A stretch of DNA of 22,994 nt from the NCBI GenBank assembly GCA_036276195.1, contig DATBED010000078.1, positions 1 to 22,994 on the forward strand, in the 5' to 3' direction. The notes under the pieces are model-generated. The model was not told the DNA's origin, ran no database searches, and saw only the letters and a program-made list of their open reading frames with translations. The stretch comes from DATBED01 sp036276195. GTDB lineage: Bacteria; Patescibacteriota; Saccharimonadia; Saccharimonadales; UBA4665. Below are positions 1 to 11,600 of the stretch, piece after piece. Within the stretch, counting starts at the first letter, position 1. Every line of letters starts with the position of its first letter. Both the position numbers and the translations under genes were made by a program.

Positions 1-1015
<1,015 letters not shown>

Positions 1016-1353
1016 ACGATTGACTGAAATTTGGTCGGTGAGACCGCCTTCCAGCCAGTGCAATTGACTAGTTATTGGTGATCACCTCGCGGTGAGCCAA
1101 TAGCCGTTTGTCTTATTGCTTATCTCAATCTTTCCCACTTCCATATAGAGTGGGATCGATTTGGATCTTCTTAAATAAAAATTTAAGTTGATCCGTTTGC
1201 CTAATTGTTAAGTTACGCGTAAACCCAAGGCTGTCTTTTATCTGTTGTGGCGCCGTATCAAAAACGACGCCCATTCGGATCCTTGAGGCTTGAGTTTACG
1301 CTTAGCTCTTCGTGCGTTTAGGAGCGACTAGCCATGACCTAAACTCAAGCTTA
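1016..1353 (-). other. 5' leader of the 23S transcript with processing hairpins
   Basis: About 340 nt lie between the promoter and the mature 23S 5' end, with no tRNA and no 16S. On both strands I find a series of hairpins: 1073-1102 (stem closed by a GCGA tetraloop on the transcript strand), 1133-1155 (7-bp stem), 1163-1194 (GGATC/GATCC outer stem and an AT-rich inner stem), 1249-1271 (GGCG/CGCC) and 1288-1350 (11-bp perfect stem GCTTGAGTTTA/TAAACTCAAGC). Such stems are what one expects of an rRNA leader that is antiterminated and cut by RNases. Their exact roles are inferred. Confidence 0.6.
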
Positions 1354-1359
1354 GGGTCT

Positions 1360-1388
1360 ATATTATCAAAAATAACAGAGGCGGTCAA
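1360..1388 (-). promoter_or_regulatory. sigma70-type promoter of the 23S rRNA gene
   Basis: On the minus strand there is a -35 TTGACC (1383-1388), a 17-bp spacer and a -10 TAATAT (1360-1365). Transcription would start near 1353. Two further TTGACT hexamers lie just upstream (around 1400-1415). The promoter sits only about 50 bp past the stop codon of the coiled-coil gene, so the rRNA has a dedicated promoter and is not the distal part of a 16S-23S operon. Confidence 0.7.
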
Positions 1389-1437
1389 GCCCCTTATGTA
1401 GTCAAACAGTCAACACTTTAGCATCTAATAAATAGGT

Positions 1438-1896
1438 CTAGCCTTCACGCAGAGCGTCATAGCGCCGGTTTAGGTCGCCAATCATTTTGCGGGTTTCCAG
1501 GTGATGTTTAACATTGGCCACGCCTTTAGCGTCAATTTTGTGCCTTAAGCCGACATCAACTTCAATCAGCTTACGCTCCAACCCAGTTTTGACGTCGTTA
1601 ATCTTACCCTCTAACCCGGTTTGGGCGTCGGTAATTTTACTTTCCAGCCCGGTTTTGACCTCGCCAATCTTATTTTCCAGCCTGGTTTCGGTTTGCTGGA
1701 GATCGTCTTTCGTAGCGAATTTCTTTAGGCGGTCATCAAGATCTTTTTTGGTTGGATGGGCTTTTAGGCGGTCATCCAGGTCTTTCTTGGTAACCATATT
1801 GTCGACTATGGTTTCTACGGTTTGGGCCACACCTACTATAAGGGCATTGTTGTCGCTGATGGCCTGCAACAGCTGCTGGTTGGTAACGTCGGTCAT
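1438..1896 (-). CDS. small repeat coiled-coil protein (DUF1640-like in pattern)
   Basis: This is a 152-residue protein that is almost entirely predicted coiled coil. After a hydrophobic-patterned N-terminal helix comes a 13-residue repeat with TKKDLDDRLK twice and a third degenerate copy (residues ~36-70). It is followed by four to five 11-residue (hendecad) repeats of the type KTGLExKIxDV (residues ~75-125) and a basic C-terminal tail. There is no signal peptide or membrane segment, so it is probably cytoplasmic. TKxDL repeats of this kind occur in small CCDC90/DUF1640-like and phage-borne coiled-coil proteins, but I cannot name a function. I chose the ATG at 1896, not the one at 1911, because GGGAAAGG lies 5 nt before it (1902-1909) and the -10 box at 1914-1919 leaves no room for a leader before the earlier ATG. 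Confidence 0.8.
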   Translation of the reverse strand: MTDVTNQQLLQAISDNNALIVGVAQTVETIVDNMVTKKDLDDRLKAHPTKKDLDDRLKKFATKDDLQQTETRLENKIGEVKTGLESKITDAQTGLEGKINDVKTGLERKLIEVDVGLRHKIDAKGVANVKHHLETRKMIGDLNRRYDALREG

Positions 1897-1913
1897 GATT
1901 GCCTTTCCCATTA

Positions 1914-1941
1914 ATTATAGTTGGGCCTATAACCTAGTCTA
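1914..1941 (-). promoter_or_regulatory. promoter of the coiled-coil gene
   Basis: On the minus strand: -35-like TAGACT (1936-1941), 16-bp spacer, perfect -10 TATAAT (1914-1919). The expected transcription start (about 1907) falls in the Shine-Dalgarno region, so the mRNA leader is about 10 nt at most. Confidence 0.55.
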
Positions 1942-2177
1942 CGCCCCAGAAATTAAATAATCATTAACTTCTTTAAAACTACAACAAATCAGCAATGCTG
2001 CGCGTTTTTCTTAAGCTTTAACCGTCGCCCTTCTTCTATAAGGTTTTAGGGGCGGAAAAAACGAGTATCAAAATAGTATAATCATACTCACTTTTTCACC
2101 CTACTCCGAAGGGTAAAGCGGCCGGCCTGGCCCCTAGCCCCTCACGCGCTGCCGCCGCGTCACCGGCGCCAGAGTTG
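1942..2177. other. intergenic stretch with hairpins and a GC-rich patch, no gene seen
   Basis: No convincing reading frame. It holds the AT-rich hairpin/T-run at 2056-2089 listed separately, a small ACCCT/AGGGT hairpin (2098-2114), a longer-loop CGCCC/GGGCG pair (about 2026-2055), and an abruptly GC-rich patch (2115-2170, including GGCCGGCC and GCGGCGGCAGCGCG-type sequence) unlike the AT-rich flanks. The origin of the patch is unknown. Confidence 0.4.
2056..2089 (-). terminator. possible Rho-independent terminator
   Basis: On the minus strand, a 6-bp GAGTAT/ATACTC stem (2063-2068 with 2084-2089) is followed directly by GTTTTTT (2056-2062). It lies downstream of the antitoxin remnant. The stem is short and A/T-rich with a 15-nt loop, so efficiency is doubtful. 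A run of T also follows the hairpin on the plus strand. Confidence 0.35.
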
Positions 2178-2330
2178 CTAGCGAGTGCCCACCAGCTTTA
2201 ACTCTTTGCCAAGTATGCCAGCTACACGGCTAATAGTGCCGACAGTTGGGTTGGTTGTGCCACTCTCAAGCCGAGTAATAGTATTTTGGGTAACCCCTGC
2301 CTTTTCAGCTAGCTCATGCTTCGGAGTAGT
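2178..2330 (-). pseudogene. XRE/HigA-type antitoxin remnant
   Basis: Translation on the minus strand gives a clear HTH_3 (XRE) core: ELAEKAGVTQNTITRLESG, then TNPTVGTISRVAGILG, ending KELKLVGTR and a stop at 2178. This is the form of the DNA-binding antitoxin of HigBA/RelBE-type modules. No start codon or N-terminal part is present. Instead, the frame continues upstream, through an in-frame TAG (2331-2333), into a RelE/HigB toxin C-terminus. The join lies at TPKHELA, where toxin tails (KTPKxEIxLA) and HTH starts (ELAxKAGV) resemble each other, so a deletion between similar short sequences is a plausible cause. Too short to be a working repressor, with no visible start. Confidence 0.75.
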
Positions 2331-2405
2331 CTACCTCTTTTTAACAAATCCGTGAAGTAGGTAAATACGGCGACCTTTAGCAAACGCATAGAACACTCTT
2401 ACATC
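2331..2405 (-). pseudogene. RelE/HigB toxin remnant
   Basis: About 24 codons read DVRVFYAFAKGRRIYLLHGF followed by VKKR and a TAG stop. This matches the core and late strands of RelE/HigB ribosome-dependent mRNA interferases, whose usual form is RVFYaf...g..i.LLHGFvKKtqkTP. The first half of the toxin (helices and early strands) is missing, and its place is taken by a NYN-gene fragment in another frame. The TAG interrupts the frame exactly where KTQKTP would be expected. Downstream the same frame goes on into the antitoxin remnant. Toxin activity is not expected. Confidence 0.75.
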
Positions 2406-2568
2406 TGTCTGACGTCTACCCCTTTCTCGTGGAACACACCACCGGACTTCATTAAAGCGTGCTAAAACCGGAAAAGTTAAAAGATAAGAGATTGTGTAGT
2501 TGCAAACTTTTTAGCTTAAAAAAGAAGTTGCTACCATCAACAAGAATAAGACAGCGCTTTTGTGACAT
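2399..2568 (-). pseudogene. NYN-domain (LabA/DUF88-like) protein remnant, internally deleted
   Basis: From ATG 2568 the minus strand encodes 38 residues beginning MSQKRCLILVDGSNFFFKLK and ending in FNFSGFSTL, then TAA (2452-2454). VDGSNFxFKLKSLxLxxLLxFNF is the N-terminus of NYN-domain, PIN-like RNase-fold proteins, with the first metal-binding Asp and the Asn present. In another frame, 2452-2399 encodes LKSGG-like VFHEKGVDVRQ, the mid-protein motif of the same family. The roughly 70 residues normally between these blocks, and everything after them, are gone. The gene is therefore frame-disrupted and truncated, and its end runs into the toxin remnant. The start lies 44 nt after the giant gene's stop. 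Confidence 0.75.
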
Positions 2569-2574
2569 CGCTCG

Positions 2575-2580
2575 ATTATA
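2575..2580 (-). promoter_or_regulatory. -10 element of the NYN remnant (leaderless type)
   Basis: A perfect TATAAT on the minus strand is followed by 6 nt and then the ATG at 2568, so transcription would begin at or near the A of the start codon. No good -35 is visible. It is a fossil promoter, or one still transcribing the remnants. Confidence 0.4.
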
Positions 2581-2611
2581 TAAGAGGTGTTTTGAAACTC
2601 CGCCGTCGGGC

Positions 2612-5600
2612 CTACTGGGCGTTGAAGTAGTTCCAGGTAAAGGTATGCTGCGCCGTGTCGGCTGTTATAAAGTTAACGGTAAAGGTGGAAGTGCCGGAGG
2701 TAACATAAGGTTTCACTGTTGAAGCATCGACGCTGCTGGCCGCCGTCAAGACCGGGTGCGGGGCGCTGCCATAGTTGGAGCTGAAGCTAATAATACACTG
2801 AGCGCCCGTGCCCCAGGCGCTGGTACCAGTAGTCAATGTAATCTGACCGGCACTATCGTTGCCACTAACACCACAAGTCGGGCTGCCGCCAGTGCCAGCA
2901 GCAGACTGTACTGCCGCCGTGGTGCTGCCGCTAGTATTGCCGGTCACTATATGGCCGTTGACCGTCAAGACACCGGTAATGGTGGCCGCCTTGACCGACA
3001 GATTGCCCTGGTAATCGATACTAGCTAGCGTTGCACCGGTGGAATCTTCAGCTTGCAGCAAATTACCCGAACTCTGGCTGGCTACGTCTTGAATGACTAT
3101 ACCGGAATTTGAGGTACCGCCCGTGCTGACAGCTATCTGATAACCGGCTTGGGCAGTCGTGAGCGCACCGATACTCAACAAATTACCAGGTGCGCTGGCA
3201 CCGATACCAACCCGGCCATTAGTAGTATCGGCTGTGAACACACTCGCACTAGAGCTGTTCTGGATCTGGAAGGCGGTAATGGAGTCGGCGGCGTTCTTGA
3301 ATAGGGCCGCACCATTGGCACCAGAGATACTGGCTACTGTAGCGAGGCCGTTAAGGCTGGAGCCGCTAGTGCCGGGTTGAGCGATCTGGAAGGCGATGTT
3401 ACCACCAGCGCCGGTACCGGTTCCCTGCCCGCCGTTCAGCGTCAGGTTTTGCGGAGCCGTGGCGTTGTTCAGGCCGGAACCGTTGCCACCCTGGAAAGCC
3501 CCGCTGTTAGTAACCTCGCTCAGCACGGTACTGGAACTATTTTGGAACTGCGTTAAGTCACCGGTTTGCGAGGCCAGCCCTTGAACCACCACGGCCGCTT
3601 TAGTGGCATCGGCCCCAGCCAGTATGGTCGACTGACCGTTTTGACCGGCATTGTTTCCGAAAGTAATGCGCGCGACTCCATTTTTATCCCTTAAGATTGC
3701 ATTAGTGGCATAACCCTGGAAGGTAAAGTTGCCGTTAGGCGAACCGAATGCCAAGTCATTACCATTGCCAAGAATGGTATCGCCTCCAACGTTAAGCGTA
3801 CCAACCGAACTGCTGGTATTTTGAATAGTCAAGGTATCACCCAAGTTACTAAAGTTGGCATAAGCACCGATCGCCACATTATTGCCGCTGGTATCTACCT
3901 TAAACTCGTTGGTACCAGCGCTATTCTGTATCTGGAAAGCCGTGGTGGAGTTGGTATTGCTTTGCAGTAAGGTAGAGCCGTCACTAGCTACCTTTAGGCC
4001 GCTGTACCGAATACTATAGCTACTTCCAGCCGAGACGGTCTTAGAGATAGAGCTAGTAAGGTGGGTGGCATCAGTAAAGCCGGTAATAGTAGCGCTGGTA
4101 CCGTCACTGTAGGTAATGGTGCCGCCTACCATTGAGGAGGTAAAGGTCGTGCCTGTGCCAGTGATAACGGTCGTAGTTTGGGCGATAGTACCAGTGCTAT
4201 AAGTCTGCGCGTTAACCCTCAGCTGTTGGTTGGAGGTATCGACGTTGACAATACTTGTGCCCCCGGCATTCTGCACCTGGAAGGCCGTTGTGGAGTTGGT
4301 GGCAGTTTGCTGTAGGAACGAACTGTCAGTCTTCAGGACGCCAGCAGCCGAGCGATAGAGGTTGGTATCATAAGCAGAACCAAACAACAGCTTACCGCTG
4401 GTGGATAGGGACAGAATCGACTGCGGAGATCCGTTAGGAATGTTAGTGGTTGTAAAGCTAGCCAGATAAACACTATCACTAGAAACTATGCCGCTTCCCG
4501 CTTGACTCGTGTAGTCAAATTGGTGCAGTATCGCTCCGCTAGTAACAGCAGGTGCAAAGGCAGAGGCTCTATAAACATTGCCCGTCACGCCAGCATTGAC
4601 AACACCGATTTTCACGTAATTAGTAGCGCCTCCTTGTACGCCTCCTTGTAGAGTCAAAATAGTGCCCGAGTAGACTCCACCGCTTGAGTCAGTGGCTGGT
4701 GGTACTGCAGTAGTAGTAGCCGCTATGCCCGTATCATCAAATTGTAGCGTGCCGGTAGCTGCCACTGAGCCGACTGCGCCAATGCTCGAAGGCGTACCGC
4801 CAGAAACAGTGCGGTAGATGTTGTAACTCGCGGCGCCGGTTACAGTTGCCCACGTGATACGGTTGAAATTAGTACCATTTAATGTGGCGTTACCTGTGGT
4901 TGTCGTTATAGTCGTGGGCACTGTTTCACCTAACTTACTATTGACTGCGGTAACCGTGTAGGTATAGGTAGTGCTGCCAGCTGTACCCTGGTTCGTTACA
5001 CCTACGCCCGATGGTGAACTCAGAGAAATTACAATAATGCCACCGGTATTTTGGAGTATGCCGGTAGTAATAATTTTGGTATTCGTAGTGTCGGCTGTCA
5101 GCAAGCTCGTTCCGGCGGCATTCTGAATCTGGAAGGACGACGTGGAGTTGGCAGCGTTCTGGAATACAGCATTGCCTGTAGCTGTAAATTGACCGCTGGT
5201 GTCTAAGGTAGGAGCAGCGGTAGTACCGGCTATACCCGTGTCGTTAAAGGATAGTGTGGTATTGGCGTTAACTGTACCGATTAGACCAGTGGTACTCGGG
5301 GTGCCACCGGAGGCGGTGCGGTAAATCTTGTAGCTGTTGGCTCCAGCCACGGCAGTCCAGGTGATTTGGTTAAAGTTGGTACCGTCGAGTGTAGCGTTAC
5401 CAGTAGCCGTTGTGGTAGTTGGTGAAATTAGGGTCGTGCCGCCGTTGGCATTAAGCGCGGTAATAGCATAGGTGTAGCTGGTACCGCCTGCCGTACCGAT
5501 GTTAGCAATAGATGGAGCCGTTGGCGCGCTTAGGGCGGATAGCAGTGTATTGCCAACGACGTTTAAAGTAGCTGCTGGCGTAACTGTATCGACACCTATA

Positions 5601-8600
5601 TTCGTGTTGGTTGTACAGCCGTTAACACCACTTAGGCAGCCGAGAACTAGGGCATTACTAGCGTTAACTGTCGAGTAAGTACCCAGGGCCGTGGCATTTT
5701 GGAGTTGAGTAGCCGTGCCCGGGCCAGAGTTGTAGCCAAGGAAGCTGTTATTAGAGCCAGTAGTAAGCTGGAAACCGTTATTATTTGACGACCCTGTATT
5801 GTAGCCAATACCGACATTGTTGCTGCCCGTGCTGACAAACCGCAGCGCCAGTGGACCAACCCCAACATTATTGCTGCCTGTAGTATTTGATGCGAGGGCG
5901 CTATTACCAAGGCCTGTATTACTACCGCCGCTCGTATTACTAGTGAGGGCTGAGTTCCCAAAAGCAGCATTACCTGCACCAATAGTATTAGCGCTTAATG
6001 AGCCGATACCAAAGGCACTGTTCGTACTGCCCGTGGTGTTATGGTTTAGAGCATTAGCGCCGAAAGCGGTGTTTTGTATACCGGTAGTATTAAACTGAAG
6101 AGCGCCCGTGCCGGTGGCAGTGTTGAGGTTTCCTGTCGTGTTGTCCTGAAGGGCAAAGGTTCCAATAGCCGTATTATTAAAGCCACTGGTATTATTTTGG
6201 AGGGCGTCGGTACCAAAGGCATTATTGCTTAAACCCGTGGTATTCGACTGTCCTGCCGAAAGGCCGACAAATGTATTATTTGAAGCAGAACCGCCGGAGC
6301 GGACTTCCAGGCCGGTTGAGCCATCGCTATTTTGAACACCTACGACACTATTACTTGTCGTTACTGGTATGACAGAAACCCCGGAGATAGTGCCATTCCA
6401 GTTATTGGTAGGTACGAAGCTCAGGTTTTGGCCAGCAGTACCTATAATAATGAGTTGTACCTCAGTGGCATCGTTACCAGAGATGGCTACACCGCTCACG
6501 GCGCCGATCTTCGGTGTGACAGTTTCGCCCGCTGTAGGGCTGCCAGTGATCGTAAAAGTCACCTGGTAGGTGCCAATAGGCAGGCTGAGTGACGGAGTCG
6601 GGGCCAGGGCGGTCACACCGCCACCAGCGGTATGGGTGGCAGTTGCCGAACTACCCGTGCCACTAATTGCCGTCCAGCCGCTAGTAACCGGGAAGCTTTC
6701 GGAAGCCGTGAACAGCTCCGAGCCCAGACTAGCCACTGAACTAATTCCCTGCACGGCCAGTTTGCTATTGGTAGTATCAACATTCAGAACACTAGTTCCA
6801 GCGGCGTTCTGAATCTTAAAGGCGGTGGTGGAGTTAGTAGAAGACCTAAGCGCGGCAGAGCCTGTATTAGTAACGTAGAAGGCCTGGTTCTGGATACGGT
6901 AAGCTGAGCCGGCGGTTTCGGTGACGGCGCTAGCTAGTACCAAGTGAGTAGCATCAGTAAAGCTCGCAATGGTTTGCTTAGTACCATCAGCAAAGATAAA
7001 GTCATTACCGACCATGTTAGCCGTCCAGGTAGTACCAACACCGGTAACCGTAGTGCTAGAAACGCCACCGGTGCCAGCCGTGCCCGTGTCATATATATCC
7101 GGAGATATGCTGAACAGGTTATCTGGGCTAGTGGTGCCTATACCTACGTTAGGTGTCAGGTTAGCCCCTGTTGTGCCAATCCCGCCCAAGATTAGACTGT
7201 TGCTCAGTTGAACCTGAGAGCCATAGCCAATAGCCGTAGCATTCTGCAGAGCGGCACCGGTGACAAAAGTATTGGCGTTAGGGTCAGTTGAGCCAGCAAA
7301 GTTACCGATAGCAGTGTTGTTACTGCCAGTGCTATTGAACGAGAGAGTGCTTCTACCAACGCCGGTGTTGCCACTGCCGGTGGTGTTGGATGCGAGCACG
7401 CTGAAGCCGATAGCGGTATTGTTACTGCCGGTGATGCTACTTGAAAGGGCGACAGATCCGAGAACGGTGTTGCCACTGCCGACGGTGTTAGCTGAGAGGG
7501 AACTTCGGCCGACCGCAGTATTGTTACTGCCGGTGGTGTTTTGTGCGAGAGCAAAAGTACCAACTGTAGTATTGTTACTGCCGGTGGTGTTTTGTGCGAG
7601 GGCGTTAGCACCAACAGCGGTGTTGAGAAGGCCCGTGGTGTTATTTTGCAAAGCTTGGCTGCCAATACCGGTGTTGCTAATACCAGTACTGGTATTATTT
7701 GCTCCGGCATTTAAGCCGATGAAGGTATTGCTGGCGACACCCGAGCTTCTAACTTCCAGAGTGGTAACATTGCTACTATTCTTCACTGTTAAGACGGAAG
7801 CTACTTGAGTGGTCAGGGCTTTAATTAATACATTGCTCACAGTGCCAACATAGGTGGAGTTCGGTGTGAAGGTCAGGGCTGCCGTGGAGCTGGCGGTAAT
7901 AACTTCGGTATTGGTGCCCGTACAACTAGTGGTGCTTTCCAAAGTCCTGCCGCCCATAGTTACACCCAGAGTATTAGCGGCAGTGCAACCACTGTAGGAG
8001 TAGCTCACCTGGTAGGTGGTGCCGGCGGTCGGGGTGAAGGTGGTAGACAGAGCGCTGGTGTTACCGGTGGTATGGATGGCCGAGTTGGCAGATGTTGTCC
8101 AGTTGGTAGCGCTCCAGCCGGTTGGGAAGTCGTTGGTACCGCCGGCGGTGTCGACAATTGCTGCTCCTAGCACGGCATCGGTGCCGCTACTGGTCAGAGT
8201 AGTTAAGCTGTTGGTGGTATCGACATTTAGCACCGAAGTGCCGGCGGCATTCTGGATCTGGAAGGCGCTGGTAGAATTGGTAGTGTTCTGGAGGGTAGCT
8301 GCCCCGGTACTGCTAAAGTTATCGCCGCCGTAAACAATCGTGTAAGCCGCACCGGCCGTGACTGTTTTGGATACACTACTGGTAAGTGTAGTAGCGGTTA
8401 GGTAGGTAATAGTGGCGGTCGAGCCATCGTTGTAAATGATGGTGCCGCCGTTCATGGCCGGCGTCCAGGTAGTGCCACTGCCGGTTATGGCCGTGGTAGT
8501 TTGAGCAATGGTGCCGGTGCTGTAGGTGGTGTTACTAACGCTTAGCGCGCTATTGGTGGCATAACCACTACCTATACCGACATTGGTGCTGGCCGTACAG

Positions 8601-11600
8601 CCATTGACACCGCTAACGCAGCCCAGGATAAGCGCGTTGTTTTGATTAACTGTCGAGTTAGTGCCGATGGTGGTGGCATTTTGGAGCTGAATGGTGCTAG
8701 CCGGGCCGGAGCCGGAACCAAGGAAGGTGTTGTTAGAGCCAGTGACATTAGCATTGGCACCAGTATTAGACTGGCCAGCACTTATTCCCAATGCAACATT
8801 ATTAGAACCGGTGGTATTCGTGGCAAGAGATTGATAGCCTACAGCTGTGTTAGTACTACCGGTGGTGTGGGTAAGCGACTGGAAACCGACGGCAGTATTG
8901 CTACCACCGATGGTGTTAGAACTTAATGAAAGGGCGCCGACACTCGTATTAGCACTACCAGTGGTGTTAGAGGAGAGAGCCTGGAAGCCCACAGCAGTGA
9001 TGCTGTTACCAGTGGTATTGGCTTGTAGAGCTTGGGCGCCAACAGCGGTGGCATTAGTACCTATGGTATTAAGTTGGAGCGTCTTATAGCCCAGGCCCGT
9101 ATTATTAAGACCCGTTGTGTTATTGCCGCCAGAGCTTAAGCCTACAAATAGGTTACTGGTATTCGGTGCCTGTAACACCGTTAATCCATTGATCTGGTAA
9201 ACGCCATTAACATCTAGGTTACCGCCACTGGAATTAACTGTGGGCAGTACAGGCGTAAGAACTCCCCAGTTAAAGTTTGTGCCATTATCCGTCATAGAGG
9301 TAGTGACGTTAGAAACTTGATTAATGAACCAGTTCACGCCATCGGTGCTGCGGTAGACCATGTAGCCGGTGGCACCAGTAACAGATGACCAGGTCAGGGT
9401 GTTAACACTGGTCGCGCCGGTAGTTGTGACCGATGTCGGGCTAGAAGCCACCGGCACCGTCGTGCCGTTAGCGTTCAAAGCCGCCAATTGGTAGAAGTAG
9501 GTGTTGGCGGCGATTGTACCGCCGATAGCGGCACTGGACAGGGTCGGCGCAGCCGGCGTGGCCAAGGTGGTGGTGGCAATGTTAAGCACAGTGGTTCCGG
9601 CCGCATTCTGCACCTGGAAGGCCGTAGCGGAGTTGGTAAGATTCTGGAAAGTTACTGGCCCAGACACACCCAAGGCACCACTGATATTTACCCCCGACCC
9701 TACGTCTAAGCCGCCTTGGATTGATTGGCTGCCGGCCACGGTGGCATTTCCATCAACCGCTAAGGTACCGGTTTCAATGCCGCCGGCTTCCAGCTGCTGA
9801 GCGTATTCACCGCCAAGGTCTGCTACCACTAGGTTAGTTCCGACATAGTAAACATATCGACCTTGAACAATTAAGTTATATGGACCAGTAGAGCCCCCGC
9901 CACAAGTCGACATGCCGGTATTATAGCTACCAACGCTGGTTGGACTGGCCGGATTTGAGATATCGTAAGTATAAATAAGGCCACAGCCACCTTCAGCAAT
10001 ATACAGGTAGCGGCCCTGGGCGTATGTCTGCTCAGGTACCGTGTTAGCAGCAAGGGTTATTGTACTGGCGCTGACCGGAGTCGCAGGGTTTGAGACATCA
10101 ATAACACTAACTGTTTGATTTCCCTGGTTAGTTACATAAGCATACCGTCCCTGGACAGTGACGCCATAAGGCGATGAGCTGGCACCAGTACTGACACTGC
10201 CAACGCTGGTCGGGCTAGCCGGATTTGAGATATCGTAAATTTTTAGGGTATTACTATTGGAGTCGGTAAAGTAAGCGTACCGTCCCTGAACATAGATACC
10301 CCTAGAAACGATGCCAGCCACTGAAGTGCTAGACACCAGTATGGGGTTAGATGGGTTGGTAATATTGAATATCTCAAGTTGGGAGCCAAAATTAGTCGTT
10401 AAGTAGAGGTAGTTACCCTGGACGAAGATGTCAATTGAGGCATTACCACCAGTACTGGCACTGCCCACTAAGGTTGGGCTGGTTGGGTTAGAGACATCTA
10501 CTACATAAACAGCATGATTTACTGATTCTGATATATATAAGTAGTTGCCCTCAATAACAACGCTAGTAAGAGTGTTACCAGCTACCGCGACCAGGTTGGT
10601 AGTGCTAATGGTCGTCAGGCTACTGGGCTTAGAATCATCCACTATTTTCAGGGTCAGGTTCGTGCTATCTGTAACGGTGTAAATGTAGCGGCCCTGGGCG
10701 GCCATTGCTTGTGTTCTAGTTGGCAAAGCAACGGAAGAAAGACTGGTAGTTGGCACGGTACCACTGACATATAGTTGGCCGGTCGGTGTGCCGTTAGTGC
10801 CGACGTCAACCCGCAAGTTAGATGTATCCACTGTCAGTGCGCTAGCTCCGGCAGCATTCTGCACCTGGAAGGCGGTGGTGGAGTTCACAGAGTTCTGGAA
10901 CAGAGCTGATCCGTTGGCGCCGGATATAGTGGCCACTGTGGTGAGGCTGTTCGCGGTGCTGCCAGTAGTACCAGGCGTAGCTATTTGTAAGACTATGTTG
11001 CCGCCGTTGCCGGTACCGGTTCCCTTACCGCCAGCAATGGTGGTAGCGCCACCTATTTGGTTGCTACCGACTGCGGTTCCGCCCTGAAGAGTGACTGTGC
11101 TACCAGTAGTAGTGCCGGTGGAAGTTCCGCCCATAACCAGCACCGAACCGCCGGTGTTGTTACCGGTTCCACCAGATGCTCCGCCTTGCAGGGTTAGGGC
11201 ACCTCCACTTGAGCCAGTCGTGGTGGTAGCGCCAGCCCCAGCCAGCACAGTGACAGCTGCACCCGCCGTGCCAGCCGTGGCGCTTCCGGTACCTTGGAGA
11301 GTGAAGCCAGATGGAGCCGTTGCCGTTACACCGTTACCGATATAAACATTCGAGATTGAGGCATTGGTTACATCGGCTGACCCAATGACTAACTGGTTAG
11401 CGGCAGTTGAGGCGGCACCCCTACCAATGACAATTGAAGCGATGTTAGCCGCCGATGACCCGTAGCCGATTGCAATAGTATTTGTGGCACTAGTACCAGC
11501 ACTCCCACCTAGAGCAATCGATCCATTCCCACCAGTACTAGCACTAGATCCAATAGCAACTGATCCTTGTACGTTACCGGAAGCACCGTTCGTTGCTCCA

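Larger units (their letters stand above)
3988..9155 (-). repeat. region of ~1.43-kb repeated adhesin modules
   Basis: Within the giant gene the order NTTG tract, VGIG-type linker, YxTGTxxxxxxITGxGTxWT unit, TAFxIQNAAGTSVLNVDTTN linker, jelly-roll-like module recurs. Tracts start near 9152, 7728 and 6278. The YxTGT units lie at about 8310-8530, 6890-7110 and 3990-4210. The jelly-roll-like modules lie at about 7810-8180 and 6360-6730. The spacing of about 1,430 bp (about 475 codons) between the first two copies points to an old tandem duplication, with the third copy rearranged and two FN3-like domains inserted (about 4690-5530). Confidence 0.7.

Noticed and set aside
2331..2333. In-frame TAG between toxin and antitoxin remnants as a recoded codon
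   Set aside because: TAG is used as a normal stop elsewhere in the window (giant gene, coiled-coil gene), and both flanking parts are incomplete.
7180..9152. 51-bp repeats as a possible CRISPR array
   Set aside because: The repeats are in frame, degenerate, contiguous without unique spacers, and encode 17-residue protein units.
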